Positions 6,310 through 13,259 of a stretch of DNA of 15,286 bases are shown here, one piece after another. Under the pieces are notes generated by a model. It ran no database searches. It saw only the letters and a program-made list of their open reading frames with translations, and had not been told where the DNA came from. Where the stretch lies: positions 1 through 15,286 of the forward strand of contig CAYTQK010000052.1 of the NCBI GenBank assembly GCA_964439745.1, written 5' to 3'. Source of the DNA: CAYTQK01 sp964439745. GTDB taxonomy: Bacteria; Desulfobacterota; Desulfobacteria; Desulfobacterales; Desulfosudaceae. Both the position numbers and the translations under genes were made by a program. Each line of letters starts with the position of its first letter. The first letter of the stretch is position 1.

Positions 6310-7713
6310 TTGGCTCGCGACAGAAACAAAAAAAGGTCGAAAAAAAAAAGGCGCTTGATTCTGATCGGCATTCCGTTGATCATTCTGTTGGTTCTGCTCT
6401 GGCAATTGGTGCCCCGCCTGGAGGGGCAGGCCCCGGCGGTAACCGTTCTGGGGTTTAAGTCGGCCGTCGGCGCTGCTGCCGATTTCACCCTGGTGGCTTC
6501 GGACGACCAGAGCGGCTTGCGCAAGGTCTGGGCGGCGCTGTTGGTGGACGGCCAGGAGCATGTGCTGACGACCTATGAACCGGCGGAGACGGAAACGGCA
6601 CCGCCGGCCGAAAAACGGCTGGCCATTTCCATCGAGCCGGCCAAGATGCATCTTCCCGACGGTCCGGCCGTTCTGCGGATCGGGGCCTGGGACCATTCCT
6701 GGCGGAACTGGGGCCAGGGCAACCATACCTATATCGAAAAACGGGTTACCATTGATACCCGTCCGCCGGCGGTGGAAGTCATCAGCCGACAGCACTATCT
6801 CAATCCGGGCGGCGCCGCCCTGGCTGTTTACCGGGTCCCGGAGGACGGGGTCCGGCACGGGGTGCAGGTGGGCCAGGATTTTTTTCCGGGATATAGTGGT
6901 GCCTTTGCCGATCCGCACCTTTGCCTGGCGTTCTTTGCCCTGACCCATGACCAGGACCGGGACGTTCCGGTGAATATCCGGGCCGAAGATGCGGCCGGCA
7001 ATATCACCAAGGCCGGTTTTTATTACCACGTTAAATCCAAGACCTTTCCGGATGATCGTCTGACCATTTCCGATTCTTTCCTGCGCCGCAAGATGCCCGA
7101 ATTTTCGGGAGTTTCCGGGGACTCGCCCGTGGACAAATTCATCCGCATCAATTCCGAGATGCGCCGGGAGAACAACGCCACCATCCGGTCGCTGTGCCGC
7201 CAGACGGAAGCGAAACTGTTGTGGCAGGGACGATTCCTGCGGTTTCCCAACTCCGCCTGCCGGGCCTCATTCGCTGATCGCCGCAGCTATGTCTACCAGG
7301 ACCGTGTTATCGACCGGGCGGTCCACCTGGGCGTTGACCTGGCCTCTCTGGCCAACTCCCCGGTGCCGGCGGCCAATACCGGCCGGGTCGTTTTTTCCGG
7401 AGATATCGGCATTTACGGCAAGACCGTAATTATCGATCACGGTTTCGGCCTGTTCAGCCTCTATGCCCATCTCAGCCACGCGGCGGTCAGCAAAGGGCAA
7501 ATGATCAAGCGCGGCGAGATCCTGGGGAAATCCGGCATGACCGGCCTGGCCGGCGGTGATCATCTCCATTTCGGCATGCTGGTGCACGATACCTTTGTTA
7601 ACCCGGTGGAGTGGTGGGATGCCGCCTGGATTGAAAACAATATTACCAACAAGATCGCCACGGCCCGGCAGATGCAGGAAGATGGCGCCTGGAACAGCGG
7701 CGGTCTTAAATAG
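6310..7713 (+). CDS. Membrane-anchored M23 (LytM-type) peptidase with N-terminal beta-rich region
   Basis: 467 residues. A very basic N-terminus (about 1-15) leads into one membrane span (about 16-34, LILIGIPLIILLVLLWQLV), so the rest should be periplasmic. Residues 40-250 look like beta-rich, Ig-like sequence (for example TLVASDDQSGLRKVWAALL and VNIRAEDAAGNITKAGFYY). The C-terminal peptidase domain (about 335-450) has all the zinc and catalytic signatures: His339 and Asp343 in HLGVD, His387 in YAHLSH, and HLHFG with His418 and His420. M23 enzymes cut peptide cross-bridges in peptidoglycan. With every ligand present it is probably active, unlike degenerate LytM activators. The start is TTG with a good AAGGGG. 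The second to thirteenth codons contain A7 and A10 runs. It stops at TAG and reads in the same frame towards lepB. Confidence 0.88.
   Translation: MARDRNKKRSKKKRRLILIGIPLIILLVLLWQLVPRLEGQAPAVTVLGFKSAVGAAADFTLVASDDQSGLRKVWAALLVDGQEHVLTTYEPAETETAPPAEKRLAISIEPAKMHLPDGPAVLRIGAWDHSWRNWGQGNHTYIEKRVTIDTRPPAVEVISRQHYLNPGGAALAVYRVPEDGVRHGVQVGQDFFPGYSGAFADPHLCLAFFALTHDQDRDVPVNIRAEDAAGNITKAGFYYHVKSKTFPDDRLTISDSFLRRKMPEFSGVSGDSPVDKFIRINSEMRRENNATIRSLCRQTEAKLLWQGRFLRFPNSACRASFADRRSYVYQDRVIDRAVHLGVDLASLANSPVPAANTGRVVFSGDIGIYGKTVIIDHGFGLFSLYAHLSHAAVSKGQMIKRGEILGKSGMTGLAGGDHLHFGMLVHDTFVNPVEWWDAAWIENNITNKIATARQMQEDGAWNSGGLK
6328..6349 (+). repeat. A7 and A10 homopolymer runs inside the M23 coding start
   Basis: Seven adenines (6328-6334) and ten adenines (6340-6349) separated by GGTCG, coding for the lysine/arginine cluster before the membrane span. 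Runs this long in a GC-rich gene can slip during replication or transcription. Confidence 0.9.
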
Positions 7714-7779
7714 ATAAAACGTGCAAGTTCAGAATTCTTTCGCGACAGCCACAATCAAACAGACAAGGCGGACCAGGGA

Positions 7780-8421
7780 TTGACAACGACAGATCCGGCA
7801 GTTGAGGCGGCAAAGAGAAAACGAAGCGGTTTCCGGGAGAATACCGAAGCGGTGCTGGTGGCAGTGCTGCTGGCACTCTTGATCCGCACCTTTGTGGTGC
7901 AGGCCTTTAAAATTCCTTCCGGATCCATGGAGCCGACCCTGCAAGTGGGCGATCATATCCTGGTCAACAAGTTCGCCTACGGGGTGGATATTCCTTTTTT
8001 CAAGGTCCCCCTGATTCCCAGAGACCATCCCGAGCGTGGGGATGTCGTGGTGTTCAAGTATCCCGAAGATCCCCGCAAGGATTTTATCAAGCGGGTTGTC
8101 GGGGTGGGGGGAGATCTTGTTTCTGTTCGCAACAAGCAGGTCTATGTGAATCAGTCTCCTGTGTCGGAGGAGTATATCATGCATACCGATTCCCGAATGG
8201 CGGCGGTCCGGGACAACATGTCCCCTGTCCGGGTGCCGTCCGAAAAGTTGTTTGTCATGGGCGATAACCGGGACAACAGCCATGACAGCCGTTTCTGGGG
8301 GTTTGTCGATGAGGAGGAGGTGCTGGGCAGCGCCTTTATGATCTACTGGTCCTGGGACGGCCGGGCCGAGGGGCTGCTGGGTCACGTCCGGTGGGGGCGC
8401 ATCGGCGACTTTATTCGTTAA
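7780..8421 (+). CDS. lepB: Signal peptidase I
   Basis: 213 residues, S26 family. It cuts signal peptides from exported proteins on the outer face of the inner membrane. One membrane span (about 22-40) leads to the catalytic serine in IPSGSMEPT (Ser49). The general base is Lys104 in DFIKRVVGVGGD, and box E is MGDNRDNSHDSRFWG. It is shorter than the 324-residue E. coli enzyme, which has two spans, and resembles the compact forms common in deltaproteobacteria and Gram-positives. The start is TTG at 7780; no ATG or GTG occurs in frame between the TAG of the M23 gene and here. The ribosome binding site is an AAGG 11 bases upstream. It ends 15 bases before pyrB. Confidence 0.95.
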   Translation: MTTTDPAVEAAKRKRSGFRENTEAVLVAVLLALLIRTFVVQAFKIPSGSMEPTLQVGDHILVNKFAYGVDIPFFKVPLIPRDHPERGDVVVFKYPEDPRKDFIKRVVGVGGDLVSVRNKQVYVNQSPVSEEYIMHTDSRMAAVRDNMSPVRVPSEKLFVMGDNRDNSHDSRFWGFVDEEEVLGSAFMIYWSWDGRAEGLLGHVRWGRIGDFIR

Positions 8422-8436
8422 GAAAGGCATGGTCTT

Positions 8437-9372
8437 ATGGCGCTGACAACCCGACATATCCTGGACATGGGCTCGCTGACCGTCGATGACATCCAGCTGA
8501 TCCTGGATACCGCCGAAAACATGAAGGAAATTTCCCGGCGCCCGGTCAAGAAGGTGCCCACCCTGCGGGGCAAGACAATTGTCAGTTTTTTCTATGAGCC
8601 CAGCACCCGTACCCGGGTCTCGTTTGATCTTGCGGCCAAGCGGCTCAGCGCCGACTCCCTGTCCCTGTCCGCCGGCACCAGCAGCATGACCAAGGGAGAA
8701 ACCCTCATCGATACCGTCCGTAATCTTGAGGTCATGTCGCCGGATGCCCTGGTCATCCGGCATTCATCCGCCGGCGCTCCTTATTTTTTGTCCCGGCACG
8801 TGGGCGTACCGGTCATAAATGCCGGCGACGGCATGCACGCCCATCCCACCCAGTCGCTGCTGGATATGATGACCGTCCGGGAAAAAAAAGGTCGGCTGGC
8901 AGGCTTGCGGGTGGCCATTATCGGGGATATCGCCCGCAGCCGGGTGGCCCGGTCCAACATCGTCGGGTTTACCAGGATGGGTGCGCAGGTGGTTGCGGCG
9001 GCGCCGCCGACCATGATTCCCCGCGGCCTGGAAGAGCTGGGAGCGGCTGTTACCCATGACCCGGGCGAAGCCATTGCCGGGGCCGACGTTATCATGATGC
9101 TGCGCATCCAGCAGGAGCGGCGGGCGGCCTTTCTGTTCCCCTCGGTCCGGGAGTACGCCAACACCTTCGGTCTCAATGCCGCCCGGCTGCAATCGGCCCG
9201 GCCGGATGTCCTGGTGATGCATCCCGGACCGCTGAACCGCGGCGTGGAAATCGCTCCGGATGTGGCCGACGGGAAGCATTCGGTAATTCTGGATCAGGTG
9301 GAAAACGGGGTGGCGGTGCGCATGGCCCTGTTTTACCTGGTGATGGGAGGGCAGCGGGATGCTGGTGATTAA
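8437..9372 (+). CDS. pyrB: Aspartate carbamoyltransferase catalytic subunit
   Basis: 311 residues. It joins carbamoyl phosphate and aspartate, the first committed step of pyrimidine synthesis. The carbamoyl phosphate loop YEPSTRTR (53-60), Lys86 in SMTKGET, HPTQ (136-139) and HPGPLNRG (262-269) are all intact. The length matches the B. subtilis/E. coli catalytic chains (304-311). The start ATG has AAGAAAGG upstream. The last 14 bases overlap the start of pyrC in another frame, so the two are translated together. No pyrI regulatory chain or pyrR attenuator was seen. The space before pyrB is too short for an attenuator, so control must come from the promoter further upstream. Confidence 0.96.
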   Translation: MALTTRHILDMGSLTVDDIQLILDTAENMKEISRRPVKKVPTLRGKTIVSFFYEPSTRTRVSFDLAAKRLSADSLSLSAGTSSMTKGETLIDTVRNLEVMSPDALVIRHSSAGAPYFLSRHVGVPVINAGDGMHAHPTQSLLDMMTVREKKGRLAGLRVAIIGDIARSRVARSNIVGFTRMGAQVVAAAPPTMIPRGLEELGAAVTHDPGEAIAGADVIMMLRIQQERRAAFLFPSVREYANTFGLNAARLQSARPDVLVMHPGPLNRGVEIAPDVADGKHSVILDQVENGVAVRMALFYLVMGGQRDAGD

Positions 9373-10648
9373 GGGAGGCCGGGTCATTGATCCGGGACGC
9401 CTGGACGGCAGGTATGACATCCTGGTGGAAGACGGAAAAATCGCGGACCTGGTTCCGGCCGAAGCGGTGACACCGCCCGCGGACGGGGAAGAAGTGATTG
9501 ATGCCGCCGGCAAACTGGTCGTGCCCGGTCTGATCGATATGCACGTCCATTTCCGGGAACCGGGCCATGAATACAAGGAAACCATCGCCACCGGCTGCCT
9601 GGCCGCCGCCCGGGGCGGGTTTACCACGGTCTGTCCCATGCCCAACACCAGCCCGGTCAATGACAGTGCGCAGGTGTGTGAATTCATGCTGGCCCGGGCG
9701 CGTTCCAGCGGGGTGGATATCCGGGTATGCCCGGTCGGGGCGATCAGCCGTGGTCTGGCAGGCGAGGCCCTGGCCGAATACGCGGAAATGAAGGCGGCCG
9801 GGGCCGTGGCCGTATCCGACGACGGCAATCCTGTCCGCAATCCGCAGCTCATGCGGCGAGCCCTGGAGTATGCCCGGGGCGTAGGCTTGCCGGTGATTTC
9901 CCATTGCGAGGAATATGCGCTGGTCGGCGAGGGTACTATGAACGAAGGGGGCACCGCCACCCGCCTGGGCTTGGCCGGTATTCCCAACGCCGCCGAAAGC
10001 GTCATGGTGGAACGGGACATCGCCCTGTGCGAACTGACCGGGGCGGCCCTGCATATCGCCCACGTCAGTACCCGGGAATCGGTCCGGGCCCTCCGGGCCG
10101 CCAAAAAAAGGGGCGTGCCGGTAACGGCGGAAACAGCCCCTCATTTTTTCATGCTGACCGAGGCGGCGGTCGCCCGGTATGATACGGCGGCCAAGGTCAA
10201 CCCGCCGCTGCGGTCCGAAGATGACCGGCAGGCCGTCCGGGAGGGCCTGGCCGACGGCACCATTGACGTGATTGCCTGCGATCACGCCCCGCACTCGGTG
10301 CTGGAAAAGATGGTGGAATTTGATCAGGCCGCCAACGGCATCAGCGGCATCGAGACCTCCCTGGCCCTGTCGCTCTTTCTGGTCCGGGAAGAGGTGCTTT
10401 CCCTGGAGGCGCTCATCGAGAAAATGTCCCTGGCCCCGGCGCGAATTCTGGGGCTGGAAAGCGGGCTGGCCCGGGGGGGGCGGGCGGATATCACTATTAT
10501 TGATCCGGATGCGTCCTGGCGGGTCGATGCCGGGGATTTTTCTTCCCGGGGGCATAATACCCCCTTTCAAGGGTGGGACGTGCAGGGGCGGGCCGTCATG
10601 ACCGTGGTCGGCGGCCGGGTAACGGATCTGCGTGCCGCCGGAGGGTAA
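9359..10648 (+). CDS. pyrC: Dihydroorotase, class I
   Basis: 429 residues, an amidohydrolase that cyclises carbamoyl aspartate to dihydroorotate, the next step after PyrB. Zinc ligands are visible: His62 and His64 (DMHVHFREPG), Asp154 (AVSDDG), His182 (ISHCEE) and His235 (IAHVS), with catalytic Asp308 (ACDHAPH). The aspartate in place of a carboxylated lysine and the length near 430 place it in class I, as in B. subtilis and Aquifex, not the 348-residue E. coli type. In Aquifex such enzymes form a complex with PyrB, which fits the overlapping genes. It is the last gene of the M23-lepB-pyrB-pyrC run; 118 bases follow before the next gene, without a clear terminator. Confidence 0.95.
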   Translation: MLVIKGGRVIDPGRLDGRYDILVEDGKIADLVPAEAVTPPADGEEVIDAAGKLVVPGLIDMHVHFREPGHEYKETIATGCLAAARGGFTTVCPMPNTSPVNDSAQVCEFMLARARSSGVDIRVCPVGAISRGLAGEALAEYAEMKAAGAVAVSDDGNPVRNPQLMRRALEYARGVGLPVISHCEEYALVGEGTMNEGGTATRLGLAGIPNAAESVMVERDIALCELTGAALHIAHVSTRESVRALRAAKKRGVPVTAETAPHFFMLTEAAVARYDTAAKVNPPLRSEDDRQAVREGLADGTIDVIACDHAPHSVLEKMVEFDQAANGISGIETSLALSLFLVREEVLSLEALIEKMSLAPARILGLESGLARGGRADITIIDPDASWRVDAGDFSSRGHNTPFQGWDVQGRAVMTVVGGRVTDLRAAGG

Positions 10649-10766
10649 AGCGGCTGTTCAGTCGGTGGAAGAACAGTTGTTTCGTCGCCGGTCATGCCAA
10701 GAGTAAATCTGAAGATGCCGTCACCAGCAAGTTACGGGCAATATTTACGGCAAGGAGATCTGCCCC

Positions 10767-12158
10767 ATGTCTGAAGACTCTCCCCAGATACTGGTTGTTG
10801 ATGATGAACTGAGCATGCGGGAACTGATGGATGTCATGCTTACCCGGGAAGGCTACCGGGTTTCCTGCGCCGAAGACGGCCGCAAGGCGGTGGCCATGAT
10901 CGGGGAGATGAAATTTGACCTTATCCTCTGTGATGTCCGGCTGGGGGATATTTCCGGCATCGAAGTGCTGAAGGCGGCCAAGCAGTCGGATCCGCATACC
11001 GTGGTCATCATGATTTCGGCCTATTCCACTACCGAAACCGCCGTGGAAGCCATGAATGAAGGGGCCTATGATTTTGTGCCCAAACCCCTGGACGGCCATG
11101 AACTGAAAGATACCCTTGCCCGGGCGCTGGAACTGCGCACGGTGGAACAGGAGAAAAAAGCCATCGAGGAGGACCTGGAAGACCATCTCCATTTCGGGCG
11201 GATCGTGGGCAACCATCCTAAAATGAAGCACATATACAAGCTGGTCCGGCAGGTGGCCCGGACCAAGACCCGGGTGCTGATCACCGGGGAGAGCGGTACC
11301 GGCAAGGAGGTGATCGCCCGGGCCATTCACGAGGAGAGCAGCCGTGCCGATCATCCTTTTGTGGTGGTCAATTGCGGCGGCATCCCGGAAAACCTCATGG
11401 AAAGCGAGTTGTTCGGCCATAAGAAGGGCTCCTTTACCGGGGCCACCTATGAGAAGAAGGGCCTTTTTTCGCTGGCCCACGGGGGATCCATTTTCCTGGA
11501 CGAGATCGGGGAATTGAGCCAGCCGCTCCAGGTCAAGCTGCTGCGGGTGGTCCAGGACGGGGTTTTTAAGCCGGTCGGTGGTACCGAGGACATTTCCGTG
11601 GATGCCCGCATTCTATCGGCCACCAACAAGAATCTGTCCCAGGAGGTGATCGAGGGCAATTTCCGGGAGGACCTTTTTTACCGGCTCAACGTCATTGAGC
11701 TGAACGTGCCCCCCTTGCGCGAGCGGAAAAGCGATATCCGGCTGCTGGCCCAGTTTTACCTGGATAAATTTTCCCGGGAGTTCGGCAAGGAGATGACCAA
11801 GATATCTTCGTATGCCATTGATATGCTGGAAAAATATGATTTCCCCGGAAATGTGCGCGAACTGGAGAACCTGATCGAACGGAGCGTGGCCCTTTCCGAG
11901 ACCAATATCCTGCTGCCGGAGAGCCTGTCCATTTCCACCTACAAGCGCCGCTGGATCGAGGGGGCCGGACGGCGGTTCGACGTGGATGAAGTGGCCAACG
12001 GCGTACTCCTCGACGAGATCCTGGCGGAAATTGAAAAGGCCTATCTGAAAAAAGCCCTGGAATACAGCGGCGGCAACAAGAACCGGGCCAGCGAACTGCT
12101 GGGCATCAGCTTTCGTTCCTTTCGCTACAGGCTTGACAAGCTGGATATTGAGGCCTAA
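10767..12158 (+). CDS. Sigma-54-dependent response regulator, PilR-like
   Basis: 463 residues with the NtrC layout. The receiver domain (about 6-120) has Asp12 and Asp13, the phosphoacceptor Asp56 (LILCDVRL), Ser84 and Lys106. The AAA+ domain (about 143-380) has Walker A GESGTGKE (174-181), the sigma-54 contact loop GSFTGA (221-226, a serine variant of GAFTGA), Walker B SIFLDEIG (241-248) and FPGNVREL. A Fis-type helix-turn-helix ends the protein (about 415-463, NKNRASELLGISFRSFRYRL). When phosphorylated it should form a ring that opens sigma-54 promoters. AAGGAG before the ATG is strong. The next gene downstream is a pilin with a consensus sigma-54 promoter, so a PilR role is the best guess. 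No sensor kinase is adjacent, which is unusual, so I withhold the symbol pilR. Confidence 0.9.
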   Translation: MSEDSPQILVVDDELSMRELMDVMLTREGYRVSCAEDGRKAVAMIGEMKFDLILCDVRLGDISGIEVLKAAKQSDPHTVVIMISAYSTTETAVEAMNEGAYDFVPKPLDGHELKDTLARALELRTVEQEKKAIEEDLEDHLHFGRIVGNHPKMKHIYKLVRQVARTKTRVLITGESGTGKEVIARAIHEESSRADHPFVVVNCGGIPENLMESELFGHKKGSFTGATYEKKGLFSLAHGGSIFLDEIGELSQPLQVKLLRVVQDGVFKPVGGTEDISVDARILSATNKNLSQEVIEGNFREDLFYRLNVIELNVPPLRERKSDIRLLAQFYLDKFSREFGKEMTKISSYAIDMLEKYDFPGNVRELENLIERSVALSETNILLPESLSISTYKRRWIEGAGRRFDVDEVANGVLLDEILAEIEKAYLKKALEYSGGNKNRASELLGISFRSFRYRLDKLDIEA

Positions 12159-12282
12159 AATAAGAAACTCGAGCCGGAATCCATGGGCTCTGCGGCCGCC
12201 GGCGGGACAGAATGGAATTGTTTTATTTTTCGAATGATTAAGGGAACCGAAAAAAGCGAGAATGGAGGAGATGCCGCCGGGA

Positions 12283-12426
12283 TTGACTGCGTTATATAGG
12301 GTTTTTCTTCTTTTCTGACAATTTTGGGTAGATTGTTGACGTATTTTGTTGCGCAAAGATTCAGTCAACCCTTTGGTTGCTTTTTCGAAAGATGGCTCCT
12401 TGGTTTTGAAACCTTTTAACTGACTG
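12283..12426 (+). promoter_or_regulatory. Possible activator binding region upstream of the pilin promoter
   Basis: The 312 bases from the activator stop to the promoter (12159-12470) hold no gene and are AT-rich. Three copies of a TGACTG element occur: TTGACTG at 12283-12289, its inverted form CAGTCAA at 12362-12368, and TGACTG at 12421-12426. They lie about 182, 103 and 45 bases upstream of the -24 element, a suitable range for enhancer-bound activators. The palindrome TTGCGCAA (12349-12356) and the near-palindrome GGTTTTGAAACC (12402-12413) are further candidate sites. Which protein binds is inferred. Confidence 0.4.
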
Positions 12427-12470
12427 TAAACAATGTTTTTTTGGTTTTGGTGGGAGTTTTTTGCAATAAA

Positions 12471-12486
12471 TGGCACCCTTTTTGCT
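12471..12486 (+). promoter_or_regulatory. Sigma-54 (-24/-12) promoter of the pilin gene
   Basis: TGGCAC at 12471-12476, five bases, then TTGCT at 12482-12486. This is the consensus TGGCAC-N5-TTGCW, with ten bases between GG and GC as required. Transcription should start near 12497, giving a leader of about 180 bases before the pilin ATG. The activator gene next door and rpoN in the same window support it. Confidence 0.88.
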
Positions 12487-12517
12487 TTATTTAGGGTGCA
12501 CGAAAAAACATGAATGA

Positions 12518-12538
12518 AAAAGCGGGCAACCGCCTTTT
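12518..12538 (+). promoter_or_regulatory. Hairpin with GCAA tetraloop near the 5' end of the pilin mRNA
   Basis: AAAA-GCGG-GCAA-CCGC-C-TTTT can fold into a stem of four GC pairs closed by a GNRA-type tetraloop, extended by four AU pairs past one bulged C. It would start about 20 bases into the transcript. It may protect the 5' end of the mRNA or act as a weak attenuator. The rest of the leader (12539-12676) is purine-rich without other obvious structure. Confidence 0.45.
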
Positions 12539-12676
12539 CAGGTTTTTCAGTGACAAGCGGTTAAGAGAATTTATGGTTTAACGTAAACAAAAAGGAAAGG
12601 GGGACGCAAGGGCAGGCAAACAAGCAGGAAAAACAGTTTTCTCATCATCCAATCGTTATTTAACAAAGGAGACGCT

Positions 12677-13078
12677 ATGTTACGCAAACTTCAACTCAGG
12701 TCAGGCAATCAGGGTTTTACCCTTATCGAGCTGATGATCGTTATCGCCATCATCGGCATCCTGGCGGCCATCGCCATTCCCAACTTTATCTCCTATCGGA
12801 ACAAGGCGTTCTGCAGCCGGGCGGAATCGGATGCCAACAGCATTTCCGGCGAAATTTCAAACTACTTCTCCATCCCCAGTCACACTTCTATCGTGACTGA
12901 CGACATTTCAGAGAACATCGTCACCAACGAGGATTTTGGCCTGCAAACAGCAGATCCCAACACAAACATCACCATTACCGTTGAGGATGAATCCGGCAGA
13001 TGTCCTGACGACTATATGTCAGCGGATGAGATGTGGGATGAAAGCACGAGCGTTTACACCAAGATTATGCAGCTGTAA
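12677..13078 (+). CDS. pilA: Type IVa major pilin precursor
   Basis: 133 residues. The 13-residue leader ends in glycine, and the prepilin peptidase would cut at NQG/FTLIEL, leaving a 120-residue mature pilin beginning with N-methylated Phe and with the essential Glu5. The hydrophobic helix (about 14-40) ends in IPNFISYRNKAF, as in Geobacter and Myxococcus PilA. Two cysteines (46 and 109) could form a disulfide, although the first is nearer the helix than in the usual C-terminal D-loop. The globular part is acidic and otherwise unfamiliar. AAAGGAG lies before the ATG. It has its own sigma-54 promoter and a strong terminator 39 bases after the stop, so it is transcribed alone, as expected of an abundant pilin subunit. 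A minor pilin is less likely because of this arrangement, but no assembly genes are in view. Confidence 0.9.
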   Translation: MLRKLQLRSGNQGFTLIELMIVIAIIGILAAIAIPNFISYRNKAFCSRAESDANSISGEISNYFSIPSHTSIVTDDISENIVTNEDFGLQTADPNTNITITVEDESGRCPDDYMSADEMWDESTSVYTKIMQL

Positions 13079-13116
13079 CCAACTGGATCCTACCTTGCAG
13101 GATAGGACCCATCGCA

Positions 13117-13149
13117 GGGGGCGGGCCGCATGGCCCGCCCCCTTTTTTT
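13117..13149 (+). terminator. Strong intrinsic terminator of the pilin gene
   Basis: A perfect 11-base-pair GC stem (GGGGGCGGGCC / GGCCCGCCCCC) with a four-base GCAT loop, followed by seven T residues. It lies 39 bases after the pilin stop codon and should end transcription efficiently, isolating pilin mRNA from the next gene. Confidence 0.96.
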
Positions 13150-13167
13150 GTGGGATTTCTGTGGGGC

Positions 13168-13184
13168 GCAGGTTCGATTCCTGT
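13168..13184 (+). other. Orphan tRNA-like T-arm sequence
   Basis: GCAGG-TTCGATT-CCTGT forms the five-pair stem and seven-base TTCRANN loop of a tRNA T-arm. No D-arm, anticodon arm or matching 5' acceptor strand lies upstream, where the pilin terminator sits, so this is not a complete tRNA. It could be a remnant of a tRNA or tmRNA 3' end, as left by integrative elements, or a coincidence. Confidence 0.4.
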
Positions 13185-13186
13185 TT

Positions 13187-13213
13187 TTGCAATTATCTGT
13201 AAAATGATATAAA
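13187..13213 (+). promoter_or_regulatory. Extended -10 promoter candidate for the TMTC-like gene
   Basis: TATAAA at 13208-13213 (5 of 6) is preceded by TGA, giving an extended -10 element. TTGCAA (13187-13192) can serve as -35 at a short 15-base spacing. It lies directly after the pilin terminator and about 46 bases before the GTG start, so the downstream gene would be expressed independently of sigma-54. Confidence 0.5.
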
Positions 13214-13259
13214 TTCAAGAGCAGGCCGTGACGGGGTTGATAATGATAAAGGAGGAAGC

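Noticed and set aside
9173..10570. Long open frame on the minus strand opposite pyrC (and a similar one at 8764-10104)
   Set aside because: Composition is Pro/Gly/Arg-rich antisense sequence; pyrB and pyrC on the plus strand have full catalytic motifs.
10654..10676. Hairpin CTGTTC...GAACAG after pyrC as a terminator
   Set aside because: Only six pairs with an 11-base loop, and no real T-run follows; too weak to call.
10732..10753. Short direct repeat TTACGGGCAA / TTACGGCAA before the activator gene
   Set aside because: Short, imperfect and single; no basis for calling an operator.
12196..12205. Palindrome CCGCCGGCGG after the activator gene as a terminator
   Set aside because: No loop is possible within the palindrome and no T-tract follows directly.
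12510..12581. 23-codon leader peptide in the pilin mRNA (starts MNEKAGNRLF)
   Set aside because: The only ribosome-binding-like bases (AGGG) lie upstream of the predicted transcription start, and the codons coincide with the hairpin; nothing supports translation.
12677..13078. Electrically conductive 'e-pilin' of Geobacter type
   Set aside because: Mature Phe1, Phe24, Tyr27, Phe32 and Phe51 match aromatic positions of Geobacter PilA, but most of these are common in type IVa pilins, and this mature protein is 120 residues, not about 60, with a globular domain.
13160..13195. Complete tRNA gene
   Set aside because: The T-arm is there, but there is no D-arm, anticodon arm or matching 5' acceptor strand; the pilin terminator occupies that space.
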